Assembly: GCA_004154925.1 (NCBI GenBank) | Contig: QJNS01000752.1 | Span: forward strand, 1 to 64,000 | Direction: 5' to 3' | Length of the DNA: 64,000 bases | DNA from: Monosporascus cannonballus | Lineage: Eukaryota > Ascomycota > Sordariomycetes > Xylariales | Shown here: positions 46,539 through 59,200 of the stretch, piece after piece | Layout: each line of letters starts with the position of its first letter | Position numbering within the stretch: position 1 is the stretch's first letter | Notes under the pieces: generated by a model | What the model was told of the DNA's origin: nothing | Seen by the model: only the letters and a program-made list of their open reading frames with translations | Database searches by the model: none | Position numbers and translations under genes: made by a program

Positions 46539-47030
46539 ATATTTGGTCGTATTAAAAAATCTCGGTTTTGTAAGCGTACTAATATTTTCGTTTTTTTAAA
46601 ATATATCGACCGTTTTAGTTTTATCATATTTTTGGACGTTTTTTGTTTTCGCTGCAAATCTGCGAATAAAACTTATAAAGTTTACCATAATTTGGGAAAA
46701 TGTTTTTTTTATACGGCTTACGGAAGGCCTTATAATTTTTTTGGTCCCTTTAAGGTTAAATACTATTAATTAGTGGCTAAAAAGGATCGGCTAAATTCTT
46801 AGGAACGTTTTGCCGAAAAAAAACTGTTTAAAACCTATTAACGTTTATCCGAATTGCAGCAATATATTAACGAATTACTTGATTATTTAAATTATTTACA
46901 AAAATAAAAAAAGTTTTTTCGCTAATAAGGAATTAAGATATTTTGTTACGGTATTTAAGGTACGGAGGCGATAAAAAAATTAGAACGTTTAAAGTAAAAA
47001 TAATAATAATTAAAGGCCGCCGTTACGGCT
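46539..47030 (+). pseudogene. E4 antisense zinc-cluster ORF relic
   Basis: The start is ATA before FGRIKKSRFCKR. The cluster is C-FR-C-KSANKT-Y-KVYHNLGK-C-FF-Y-TAYGRP-Y, identical in spacing to E3 with three Cys now Tyr. After a stop at about 46770 the reading continues LVAKKDRLNS, ERFAEKKLFKTY, RLSELQQYINELLDYLNYL, a convincing amphipathic, coiled-coil-like stretch. It is antisense to gag-pol, between chromodomain and 3' LTR. Confidence 0.68.
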
Positions 47031-47129
47031 ATTACGTTAATATAAATTACGGCTAATTAGCCCAATATTCCGATTATTAATTAATCGGTTATTAATTTAA
47101 ACGCGCCCGTTATTATTAATAAAACTTTT

Positions 47130-50100
47130 TTAATAAATGCTAAGCGTTAATAAGATTTTTAAATAACTTTTAGGTATTTTCGGAATTTGAATATTTTTTT
47201 TACTTGATTAAATATTAAGTAAATCCATTTTGTTTCGGCATATCGAAATTTTTCTCTATTTTATATATTATTTCGTCTTTTATTTTTATTTCGTTTTATG
47301 CCGTACATATTTTAATTCTATTTGTTATTAATTCAAATAAAAAAATATAAAAAATTAGATAGAGTTTAACTTTTAATAAAAATTCTAATTAGTAATTATT
47401 TTCGGAAATCCTTTTGGTAATTTTATAGAAATTAATATATTTAAAATCAAATTTTTTGCTAGGCCTTTTTATTTAAATATTTTTAATAATAAGGTAAACC
47501 ATTTCCCCCTTTTTAAAAATTAATTTTTTTAACCATTTTTCGTTATAATATTTATTTATTTATTTTCGTACGAATTTTAATTTTATTTTTATTTTTTAAT
47601 ATAATTATCTTAATTATTTTAACATAAAAATTGCCTTAATATTAATTAAACCGTTATTACGTATTTCTTTATAAACTTTTGGAATAAATTCAAAATTAAC
47701 ATTTATTAAAATAATTTTGATATTATCGTAATAAGTAATATTATAAACTAATTAAGCGATAAATAATTTTTTAACCTAATTATTTTGTTCGTAATTAATA
47801 TAATATTACAAATATATTTTTAATATTTGGTTTAATCGTTTTATTTATTTATCCGTTTAAAGTTTAAAAACATTAAATAATTTATAATTTAAGCCAATTT
47901 ATGCTATTAGGCTTTACCAAAATTTGGATACGAACGTTAACCTTTTATTTAATATTATTTTTATTAATAACCCATATATATTAAAAATATATTTAAAAAA
48001 AATATGTATTAATTTTTCGGCGTTTATATTTTTATAATAAAATAAAAAATAAAAAATTTTTATAAATCGGTTAACGATTATAAATATGTTATTATTATGT
48101 ATTTTTATTATTAGATTTTCGAATAAAGGAAATTTGATAATAAAATTTATAATAATCGAATTTTATAATTATTCCGTAATTAATAACGGTTATAATTTTC
48201 CGTAAAATTTATATCGTAATATTTTTGTCCTAACATAAATATCATATTACCGTATAACTTTTTGAACCATAAATTTTATTTTAGGAAAATAATATATTCG
48301 TTTAATTCGTTTTAAGGTTTTGTAAATTCCTAAATATTTATATAATTAATATTCGTATATTTTTCGTATTAGGTTTTATCAATATTCCTTTAAAACCTGT
48401 ATTTTATTTATTTTTTAATTTTTTAAAAAATTATTGTTATATTATTAAATTTTCTAATATATATCGCAAAATATGGCCCAAATTATTATAATTTATCGTA
48501 AGCGTAAATATTCTTTTGCAATAATATTAAAAATTATATGGTTAATTTTAACCAATTTTTCTTTAAAGTCTAATTATTTACTTAAAGTATTTATTTTGCC
48601 GTTTTTTAATTTTTTTTATAAATAATAACGAAATCGAAATTTGCTAATTTTTTTATATATCTTAATTATTATTTTATAAGTTCCTTAATTATAATAAATT
48701 AAGTAAAATTTTAATAATTCGTATAAATTTTAATTTAATATAAGTTTCCTTTTAAAAAATACCTAAATTCCCGAAATGCCATAATAATAATTATAAGTTT
48801 TTGATTTAAAATACCGTAATTAAATTCGGCTTTTTTAATTTATACGAAAAAAATATAATAAAATATAATTTACCTTAATTATTTTATTATCCGATTATTG
48901 CAGTTAACGCGTAATCCAAAATATCGGTTTTTAATTTAACGGGGCAGTTTAAATTATATATAATAAATATTAATTTATTAATAATTATATCCTTAATATC
49001 TTAAAATGCTTTTTCCGTATTTAACGTTTATTTAAATTTATTTTTTTATAAAATTTATTAAAAATATAATTATTTTGTTAAAACTTTAAATAAATTTTTT
49101 ATAATAATTAACGAATCCAAAAAATATTTATATTTTTTTAACCGTAATTAACGTTTATTATTTTAAAATTGCAATAATTTTCTTAAAATTTATTTTAATA
49201 TATCTCAAAATATTAATATATTTTAAATATTTTATTTTTTATATATGGAATTTACTTTTTTTTACGTTAATAAATAATTTTATGTTTTATAAAACTTAAA
49301 AAATCTTATAAACGTATTTTATATATATTTTTTCCGTTTTTAAAAAAATAAGAATATCGTTAAAATAATAAATAATTAATTATTCGTTAAAATATTATTA
49401 ATACGTTTATAAATTTTATTAATATAATTAAATATTTAAATAATCCGTATTTTATTTTAAAAATTACTTTTTATTCGTATTCTTTTTTAATCTTAATAAG
49501 GTTATATTTATTTTTAAAATTAAATATTATAAATTATTTAATTTTATAAAATCGGTTTTTTATTTTTATAATGAAAAATAATAATATTTAATTTTTAATA
49601 ATTAATTATAAATGGTAATTTCTTATTTTTTTTAAATACGAAAAATATAAAATATTCAGCTGGTAATTTCGAAAATTAAATTTATTTTTTTATAACCAAT
49701 TTTCCAGATATTTTTTAAAAATACGTAATTCGTTTCCGTTAAAATTATAAATAAAGTAAAACTTTGTCGAAAATCCTTTTTTAAAAATTATTTTATAATT
49801 TTATTTACTATATTCTAATAATTTTATGTCGAATTCCTTTTTGAAAAACTATTTATATTTATAATATTATAATAATATATTAATTAAATTTTCTAATTTC
49901 TTAAATTATTATTTTTATTATTCCAAATCGTTATTTAATTATTTAAATTTCGCTTTAATAATAATAATAATATACCGTATTTTTATTAATATTTGTTTTT
50001 TTGCGTTTTATTTTTTTAAGTAATAAGATATTTATTATATCCTTATATTTATATTCGTCGCCATTATTAATCAAATATTAAGATTTTAATTTTTTCGTTT

Positions 50101-52320
50101 ATTTATTAATAAAAAATAAAGCGAATTTTATTTGGCCAATTTTGCTATTAATTAAAATTCCGTATTAATATATTTATAATAATCTTAAAATTATATTGTA
50201 ATTTCGGAATAAAACGATATCGAAATTAATTATTTAATATTTTCCTTAAATAAAAATCTTAAAATAATTAATTTCGCATATAAATTTTCCGTTATCGTAA
50301 GTAAATTCCTGATTTTCGGTATTCGTTATTATATAAGATTTTAATTTATATTTCTATAATAATTTAAATTTATTAATTATATCTAATATAATATTATTTC
50401 CGCTTAAAATTCCATAATTTACTATTACGGTATATCAATATATTCCGATTTATATATCTAAAGTAATAAAATTATTAACGTTTTTTATTATTATATTTTA
50501 ATTTTTTTTTGGAAATTCCTTTTAATTTTTTTAAATTTTATTACCTTACGGCTTTTTTATAAATAATTTTTTCTTTTAATTTTTATTTAAATCGGTTAAA
50601 CTTTATTTATATTTTTTCGTTTAACGTATTAAATTATTATATTTATCGTTATTATTAGCATATTATTTTTTTAAATTATATTAATTATTTTTAACTTTTT
50701 TATAATTTTTTTCTTTATTAAATAAATTATTTTTTTATATTTATAATTATATTTTATTATACGTTATTATAGCTATTATTTTATAATTTTTCCGTAAATT
50801 AACGTATTATTTTAATAACTTTTTTATAAGGATTTATAATAAATACTAATTAAAAATAAAGGTCCGTAATAATTTTTTAATAATATTTTTTTTTATTATA
50901 TATTAAATTAATTTTTTTTCCATTTAATAATTATATTATTTATAATAATAAAAAAAGTTTTTTTATAGGTATTATTTTTTTCGGGTTAATTTTCCGTTTC
51001 GGCTAATTATTAATTATTTTTTGGAATTATAATTCGAAACTGTCGATATTATTATTTATTATTTTTATTATACCCGGTTCGATTTATAAAATCGTATCCT
51101 TTATAATATATATAGGTAATTCGTACGTAAATATATTATTTTTATTTTTTATAATTAAGGTATTCTTATCGTCGACAATATATGGCGTATATTTTATTAT
51201 ATCGATAAAGTCTTCCGGAATAAATTTTTTTTGTTTAATCTTAATATTTGTATAATTATTTTTATAATACCTTTTATTATATTCGTAATATTTATCAAAT
51301 TAATTTCTTAGTTTTTCGTATTTTTTATTAAATTTCTTATCGGAATAAACTTAATTGGATTTTTTGCTTAAGGCTTAATACGTACTTAGTTTAAATTATG
51401 TTTATAATTTTATTATCGTTTCCTTAATTATTTTTAAATTGTTTTTCCGGTATAGGAATTTAATTATTATATCGTAATTTCTTGGGTTTCTTATATTTAT
51501 AAGTTTTATATTTTATTTTGCCGCCGTTAAAATATTTAATTTAGCTTTAATCTTATTTATAGGTAACGCCGAGCTCCATAGGTCCTAACGCCGTTCCATA
51601 AAAAATAAAAGGTACGTTTCGTTTTTTCTCCTGGTTAAATTTATATTTTAAATATAAAGCATTTTATTTTTTTTTTCTTATCGTTTTTCAAATTATTAAT
51701 TATTAATCTTAATTATTTTTACGATATACCGGTTTAATATAATTAATTATTCGATCCGAATAATTTTATTTTTTATATTATTTTTTAATTTTTTATAAAA
51801 TATATTAATAAAAATATCGGTTTCGTTATTTCCTTATTTTATCTTAACCGTAAAACCTTTAAAAATTACGGCATACTTAAACGTAAATCCTTTTTATTAA
51901 AATTATAAAAACTGTTAAACCGTTAATTATTTTTTATCCGGATTACCAAAATTATCGTATATTTTATTTTTAAAATTAATATAAATTAAAAATATTTCGT
52001 TAATAAAATCTTTTTTATTTATTTTTCTAATTTTTTAAAAAGTTTTCATAATAAGCTTAAATTAATTAGCCGTATTTTTTATTAAATATACTTTTATTAT
52101 TAAAACTATATTTGCTGGGTTATTAAAATTTAAAAAACGAAAATAAATTCGTACTTAAATTAAACAAAATTTAACAAATATTTTTTATTATAAAGTTCTG
52201 GTTTTTTCGATTTTATATAAACGAAAAAAAAATAAATACGTATAACCTTAAGTTATTAACCTTTTTTTCCAATTTCCGAATTTATGCTTAAAATTATTAA
52301 AAAAAGTTTTTTAAATATTG
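47130..52320 (-). pseudogene. E4 gag-pol relic
   Basis: The domain order matches E1 and E3 but with heavier decay and two small deletions. Assignment rests on the RNase H stretch near 48.6-48.8 kb and on base-by-base resemblance to E1 over the full length. No useful ORF survives. Confidence 0.7.
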
Positions 52321-52388
52321 GTTAATATTTTAATAATATTAAATATTATTTAAAATTTAATAATATTATTAAATAAAAACTTATAACA

Positions 52389-52826
52389 TATAATAACTAA
52401 ATTAATTAACTAATTATTAAATTTAAGTTAACAAATTTATATTAATAAAAATATCGTAAGAATTTAAATAATAAATATAATAACTTATTATGTTTTATAA
52501 TATTAAAAGAAATTTAAATAATAAATTATTATTATAAATTAATATTATTTAAATTATAGAATTAATAAGCGTATATATTTTTATTTTGGGTTAAATTATT
52601 TAAATTAATTAAATATATTTTTTAATAAATTAATTTTTTTAAATGCTTTTAAGCCTTTTTAAGTTTATTTCCTAGCTTAATTAATTTAAGACGCCAAATC
52701 CTTACGATATTAATTAAATATATTAAGTTTTTTTAAGCTAGTTACGTAACCCTTTTGGCATGGTTGGGGCCTAAGCTCCTAAATTTTCCGACCGTTTAAA
52801 GAAATTAAGGTTACTAGGTTATAATA
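52389..52826 (-). repeat. E4 5' LTR (type b)
   Basis: It starts TATAATAACT and ends GGTTATAATA. It is strongly RIP-changed, and the conserved half aligns with E1-E3 and E5. Confidence 0.85.
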
Positions 52827-54064
52827 TTAGGGTATTTTCGTTGTCGACAGTGTATAACGTTTATTTTGCCATATCGATCGGGTATTCCGGGACAGATTTT
52901 TTCTGTTTACTTTTAATATTTGCGTAATTATTTTTGTAATATTTTTTGTTATATTCGCGTTATTTGTTAAATTAGCTTTTTGGTTTTTTGCATTTTTCGT
53001 CGGATTTCTTATCGTGATAGTTCTTATTAAACCTTTTACTTAAGGCTTAATACGTATTTAGCTTGGATTATGTTAATAACTTTGCTGTCGTTTCCTTAAT
53101 TATTTTTAGATTATCCTTTCGGTATAAGAATTTAATTATTTTATCATAATTTTTTTGGTTTTTTGTATTTATTGGCCTTATGTCCCATTTTATTATAATT
53201 AAAATATTTAATTTGGCTTTAATCTTATTTGTAGGTAACCCCAAATTCTATAGGTCCTAACGCCGTTCTATAAGAATTAAGGGGTACGTTTCGTTTTTTC
53301 CCCTAATTGGATTTATATTCCAAACGTAAAATATATTATTTTTTCTTTTTTTGTCGTTTTTCAAATTGTCGATTATTAATTTTAATTACTTTTGCGATAT
53401 ACCGGTTTAGGGTAATTAATCGTTCGATCCGAATAATTTCATTTTTTATATCGTTTTTTAATCCTTTATAAAATATATCGATAAAGGTATCGGTTTCGTT
53501 ATTTCCTTATTTTGCCTTAGCCGTAAAACTTTTAAAAGTTATGGCGTACTTGGACGTAAATTCTTTTTGTCGGAATTATAAAAGTTATTAAACCGTTAAT
53601 CGTTTTTTATCCGGATTGCCGAAATTATCGTACACTTTATTTTCGAAATTGGTATAAATCGAAAAAATCTCGTTAGTAAAATTTTTCCTATTTATTTTTC
53701 TTATTTTTACGAAATTTTTCATAATAGGTTTAAACTAATTAACCGTATCTCTTATTAGGTATGTTCCTATTATTAGGACCATATTTGCTAAATCGCTAAA
53801 ATCTAAAAAGCGAAAGTAAATTTATATCTAAATTAAAAAAATCTAAAGGTTACTTTTTTTATCGTAAAATTCTGGTTTTTTCGGTTTTATATAAACGAAA
53901 AAGGATTAGGCAGGCGTAACCTTAAATTATCGAACTTTTTTTTTCAGCTCCCGAATTCGAACCTAAAGCTATTAAATAAGGGTTTCTTAAATACTGATCG
54001 ATATTTTAACAATATTAAATATTGCTTAAAATCTGACGGTATTATTAAATAAAAACTTATAACG

Positions 54065-54433
54065 TATAACGGCCAGGCCAATTAATTAATTATTAAACCT
54101 AAGTCGACTAATTTATATTAATAAAAATATCGTGGAAATTTAAATAATAAATATAATAATTTGTTATATTTCGTAATACCTAAGGTATTTTAAGTAACGA
54201 ATTATTATTATAAGCCGAAATTTTTTAAATTATGGAAATAATAAGCGTATATATTTTTATAAGTTAATTAAATCGTCCTTAAATCTTAACGTTATTAAAG
54301 ATCTAATGTTATTAAATTCGGTTGGTTCTGTATAGATTTTTTTAGATCTTAATGCCAAAAGAAATCCAAATTACATAACTTTTTTTTGTAGGTCCGACCG
54401 TTTTCGTGGCCGATCTTAGGTTAGGTCGTAACA
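54065..54433 (-). repeat. E2 5' LTR (type c)
   Basis: It starts TATAACGGCCAGGCC and ends GGTCGTAACA with an intact CA end. Its length equals 34097-34465. Confidence 0.86.
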
Positions 54434-54438
54434 TTAAA

Positions 54439-55749
54439 ACGTTTTTTTCGGAATTATTATTAACTGCCGAATTAAAAAAATCTTTATCCAAAATAACTAT
54501 ATAAGGATTATAAGGTTTTACCCCCTTAACTTCCTATAAAACTTCCTTATTAAGAAAATCTATAACCACTACGATAATATCGTAAATAATTTCTTTAGGT
54601 TCGTTTTACTTTGCCAAATTATCTACCCCTTTAACGATATCTATTTCCAAGAGATCGCTATTAAAAATAACTTTAAACGTTCTTAAAAAAGTTGTTACTG
54701 CAGGTAGAATAAAAATACTGTCGATTTGGTCGTTCAATTCCGCGATCTCGAACGAGGATTTTTTTTGTTTGCTTTAATACTTTTTCGTTTCGTCGAAGAT
54801 AACGTCCCTAACGGTAATAACGCGTTATTACGAAAAAATCCATATCCGATATATGTTATTAGTTACGTATCCCACAAAATAACCGATATACATTCTGAAA
54901 TTTATCTTTTTTAAGTATTTTACACCCCGACGAATAATTTCCGTAAGCGCATAAACCTTTAATCCGAAAAGCACAATATTTACCACGCTTACCTTTAAAC
55001 CTTTTTCGGAAATAAGTATTTTATCCTTTTTAATTAGTTATTCGTTAAAAACCTAAATAAGGGTTTTCTAAATTAAGGCATAAATAAATATGCGATTAGC
55101 GATATATATGGTTATTTTTATTACTTTCTGCCATAAATCGGAAAAAAGGTTATTACTAATAATTAGGCAACGTACTTTCGTAATAATTACGCCCCTAGCG
55201 CGATCCTAGATGCCTGCGGGCTTTTTGGTATATAAAGGCGAAAACTTATGGAAAATACCTATATCAAAAATCTATTTTCGGAACCTATTTCCGAAAAAAG
55301 CCTCGCTATTTAATACGATCGTTTTAATTTTAATATGGAACTATTTTTTAAAAAAAACTATTGCGTTTATTAAAATAGTTAAAATATATTTTTTCTATTT
55401 CAAATTATAATTAATCCTAATTTTAATAACTGGATAAATAATAATTAGCATTTTTATACGCCCGTTAAAAACGTTACTAAATTCGAAAAAATCAGCGCAT
55501 ATCGTATTAAAAAGTTTACTTTCCCTAATTAATTACCATCGTAATACCTTTTTCCGTACCTTAATAACCTAATAATCCTAATATTAAATCGCTAAAAGCA
55601 AATAAATCTTCGCTTTAGTAATTATTTATACCACTTTTTCGAAGGTACGTAAGCTTAAATACGCAAATTTTCGATACCATAACGTAACATCTCCCTTTAA
55701 AAGTTTTAAAAAAAGCCTGGAATTATTGCCATAAAGCTTTTACTATAGG
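54439..55749 (-). pseudogene. copia pol internal segment (integrase side)
   Basis: This is host copia sequence between E2 and E5, by position the integrase/protease part. It is less AT-extreme than the gypsy elements, but stops remain in all frames. Plus-strand ORFs at 54726-54914 and 55210-55410 are shadows. Confidence 0.55.
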
Positions 55750-56164
55750 TGTTACGACTTAATAAGTTACGGCTTCCAGAAATAATCGTAACAGGAAAGG
55801 CCAAAAAAAACTATGTGGATCAAGTTACGTAATGGATTACTAACTTACTAGTAATAAGCCAGTAAGCCGGATTACCAACTTACTGATGGTAAGCCAATAA
55901 GCCGGATTATTAATTTATTGGTAATAAGCCAGCTAAAGGAAAAAAATATATATGTTTATTAATTCTATGGTTTAAATAATTTTAGCTTATAATATTTATT
56001 AATACCAAATATTTGCACTAAAATAATTTGTTACCTAAGGCACTTTTGGCATTACGAAACATAATACGTTACTATATTTATTACTTAGATTTTTACGATA
56101 TTCCTATTAATATAAACTTATTAACTTAAGGTTTAATAATTAATTAAACCGCCTAGCTATTATA
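55750..56164 (+). repeat. E5 5' LTR (type d)
   Basis: It starts TGTTACGACTTAATAAGTTA and ends GCTATTATA. Its U3 contains three short tandem-like units (AACTTACTGGTAATAAGCCA type). Same length as 62092-62506. Confidence 0.86.
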
Positions 56165-56289
56165 TATTATAAGTTTTTATGTAATAATATCGTTAAACTT
56201 TAAACAATATTTAATATTGTCAAAATATCGACCAATATTTAAAAAACTCTTATTTAACAACTTTAAGTTCGAATTCGGGAACTAAAAAA

Positions 56290-59200
56290 AAAATTCGATA
56301 ACTTAAGGTTACGCCATTTACCTAATTTTCTTTCGTTCGCATAAAACCAAAGAAACCAGAACCTTACGATAAAAAAAATAACCCTTAAACCTTCCAGATT
56401 TAGGTACGAATTTACTTTTATTTCTTAAATTTTAATAATTTAACGGATATAGTCCTAATAATAGGAATATACTTAATAAGAAATACGGCTAATTAATTTA
56501 AACCTATTATAAGAAATTTCCTAAAAATAAAAAAAGTAAACAAAAAAAACTTTATTAATAAGATTTTTTTAACTTATATTAATTTCGAAAATAAAATACG
56601 CGATAATTTCGGTAATCCGGATAAAGAACAATTAACGGCTTAATAACTTTTATAATTTTAATAAAAAAGATTTATATTTAAGTACACCATAACCTTAAAA
56701 TATTTTGCGGTTAAGGTAAAATAAGGAAATAACGAAGCTAACGCCCTTATCGATATATTTTATAAAAAGTTAAAAAATAATATAAAAAATTAAAATTATT
56801 CAAATTAAGCAATTAATTGCTTTAAATCGGTATGTTATAAAGGCAATTAAGATTAATAATTAATAATTTAAAAAATAATAAAAGAAAAAAAAATATATTT
56901 TACGTTAAAGATATAATAAATTTAACCAAGGGAAAAAAAAACGTACCCTTTATTTTTTACGGAACGGTATTAGGATTTATGGAATTCGGCATTACCTATA
57001 AATAAAATTAAAACCAGATTAAATATTTTAATTATAATAAAATAAGATATAAAATTTATAAATATAAAAAATTTAAAACCTTATAATAAAATAATTAAAC
57101 CTTTATATTTAAAAAATAAAATAAAAATAATTAAAGAAATAATAATAAAATTATTAATATAATTTAAATTAAATATATATTAGGTTTACGACAAAAGGTT
57201 TAATTAGGATTATTACGATAAAAAATTTAACGAAAAATGCAAAAAATTAAAAAATTAATTCGATAAACGTTATAAATATAACAAAAGGCATTATAAGGAT
57301 ATTTATATAAATACCGGGATTAAATAAAAGAATTTTATCCCGAAATACCTAATCGATACGGTAAAATATATGCCATATATTATCGACGACGAGAATATCC
57401 TAATTACGAAAAATAAAAATAATATATTTACGTACGAATTACCCGTATATATTATAAGTGATTCGATTTTTTAAACCGTACCGGGTATAATAAGAATAAT
57501 AAGTAATAGTATCGACAGTTTCGAATTATAATCCCAGGAAATATTTAATAATTGGCCGAAATAAAAAACTGGCCCGAAAAAAAATAATACCCGTAAAATT
57601 TTTTTTGTTATTATAAATAATATAATTATTAAACGAAAAAGGAGTTAATTTAGTATATAGTAAAAAAGTATTATTAAAAAATTATTATAGATTTTCATTT
57701 CTAATTAATATTTATTATAAATTTTTACAAAAAAAAGGTTATTAAAAAAATACGTTAATTTATAAGAAATTTTTAAAACGATAACCAAAATAACGTATAA
57801 TAAAATATAGTCGTAAATATAAAAAAATAATTTATTCGATAAGAAAAGAAATTACAAAAAAATTAAAAATAATTAATACGGTTCGAAAAAACAATACGCC
57901 GATAATAACGATAAATATAATAACTTAATACGTTATATATAGAAATATAAATAAAATTCGATAAATTCGAATAAGAATTAAAAAAAAGTTTATTTATAAG
58001 AAAATTACAAAATAACGAAATTTAAAAAAATTAAGGAAAATTTTTTAAAAAAAGTTTTAAACGCGATAATAAAAAACGGTAATAACTTTATTATTTTGAA
58101 AATATAAATCGGAACGTATTAAAATATTATAATAATAAATTACGGAGTTTTGGATAGAAATTATATTATATTAAATATGGTTAATAAACTTAAATTATTA
58201 TGGAAATATAAGTTAGAATTTTATATAACGACGAATATCGAAAATTAAAAATTCGTTTATAATAACGGAAAAGTTATACGCGAAATTAATTATTTTAAGA
58301 TTTTTGTTTAAAAACAATATTAGACGGTTAATTTCGATATCGTTTTATTCGGAAATTACGATATAATTTTAAGATTATTATGGATACGTTAATACGGAAT
58401 TTTAATTAACGAAAAAATTAACTAAATAAAATTCGTTTTATTCCTTATTAATAAACGAAAAAAAAATTAAGATCTTAATATTCGATCGATAATGGCGACG
58501 AATATAAATATAAAAATACGACAAATACCTTATTACCTAAAGGAATAAGATATAAAAAAACGGGTATTAAAAAAATACGACGTATCGTTATTATTATTAA
58601 AGCGAAATTAAAATAATTAAATAACGATTTAAAAAACAATAACCCTACGAATTAAAAAATTTAATTAATATATTATTATAATATTATAAATACGAATAAC
58701 TTTTTAAAAAGGAACTTGACATAAAATTATTAAAACATAAGAAATAAAATCATAAAATAATCTTTAAAAAAGGATTTTCGACAAAATTTTACCCTATTTA
58801 CAATTTTAGCGAAAATGAACTACGTATTTTCAGAAAATATCTGGAAAACCGGCTATAAAAAATGGATTTAACTTTCGAAATTACCGGCAGAATACCCTAT
58901 ATTTTTCGTACTTAAGAAAAATGGGAAATTACGATTTGTAATTAATTGTCGACAATTAAACGATACTACAATTAAAAATCGAATATTATTACTTTTGATT
59001 ACGGAAATAAAAAACCGACTTTACGGAACCAAATAATTTACAGCATTTGATTTTAAAGATAAATATAACCTTATTAAAATTAAAAAAGGATATAAATAAA
59101 AAATAATTTTCAAAACGAAATACGGATTATTTAAATATTTAATTATACTAATAGGACTTACGAACGCATTAATAACTTTTTAACGGATAATACATTACGT

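Larger units (their letters stand above)
46010..52826 (-). mobile_element. E4: Ty3/gypsy chromodomain retrotransposon nested in E2
   Basis: 6,817 bp with 438-bp LTRs. The target duplication is TCGGG on the left and TTAGG on the right (two RIP changes). E2 resumes in register, judged by the GGTATTTTCGTCGTCGACAG block seen in E1. Minus-strand order: gag knuckle near 51.5 kb, RT near 49.3 kb, RNase H about 48.6-48.8 kb, integrase to the left, chromodomain near 47.15-47.23 kb. About 38 bases are missing next to the RT catalytic block compared with E1. Same U3 as E3. Confidence 0.87.
34097..54433 (-). mobile_element. E2: Ty3/gypsy chromodomain retrotransposon containing nested E3 and E4
   Basis: Outer LTRs of 369 bp each, with target duplication CTAAA / TTAAA. 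Removing E3, E4 and their duplications leaves 6,649 bp. Pieces: 34097-36037, 42899-46009 and 52827-54433. The second piece holds an open RNase H frame (43444-43647, minus: REF-like FRKFRHFLKES, YTDYQNLTRFITTKKLTGRQ) and the RT region. The third has a gag zinc knuckle near 53.17-53.21 kb with its His kept. On the plus strand C-to-T dominates and G is kept, so damage is strand-biased. Relative to E1 about 60 bases are missing beside the RT catalytic block at about 44.15 kb. The U3 is type c. Confidence 0.85.

Noticed and set aside
54726..55410. Plus-strand ORFs of 62 and 66 codons
   Set aside because: They lie antisense to copia pol in AT-rich DNA and show no recognisable motif or initiation context.
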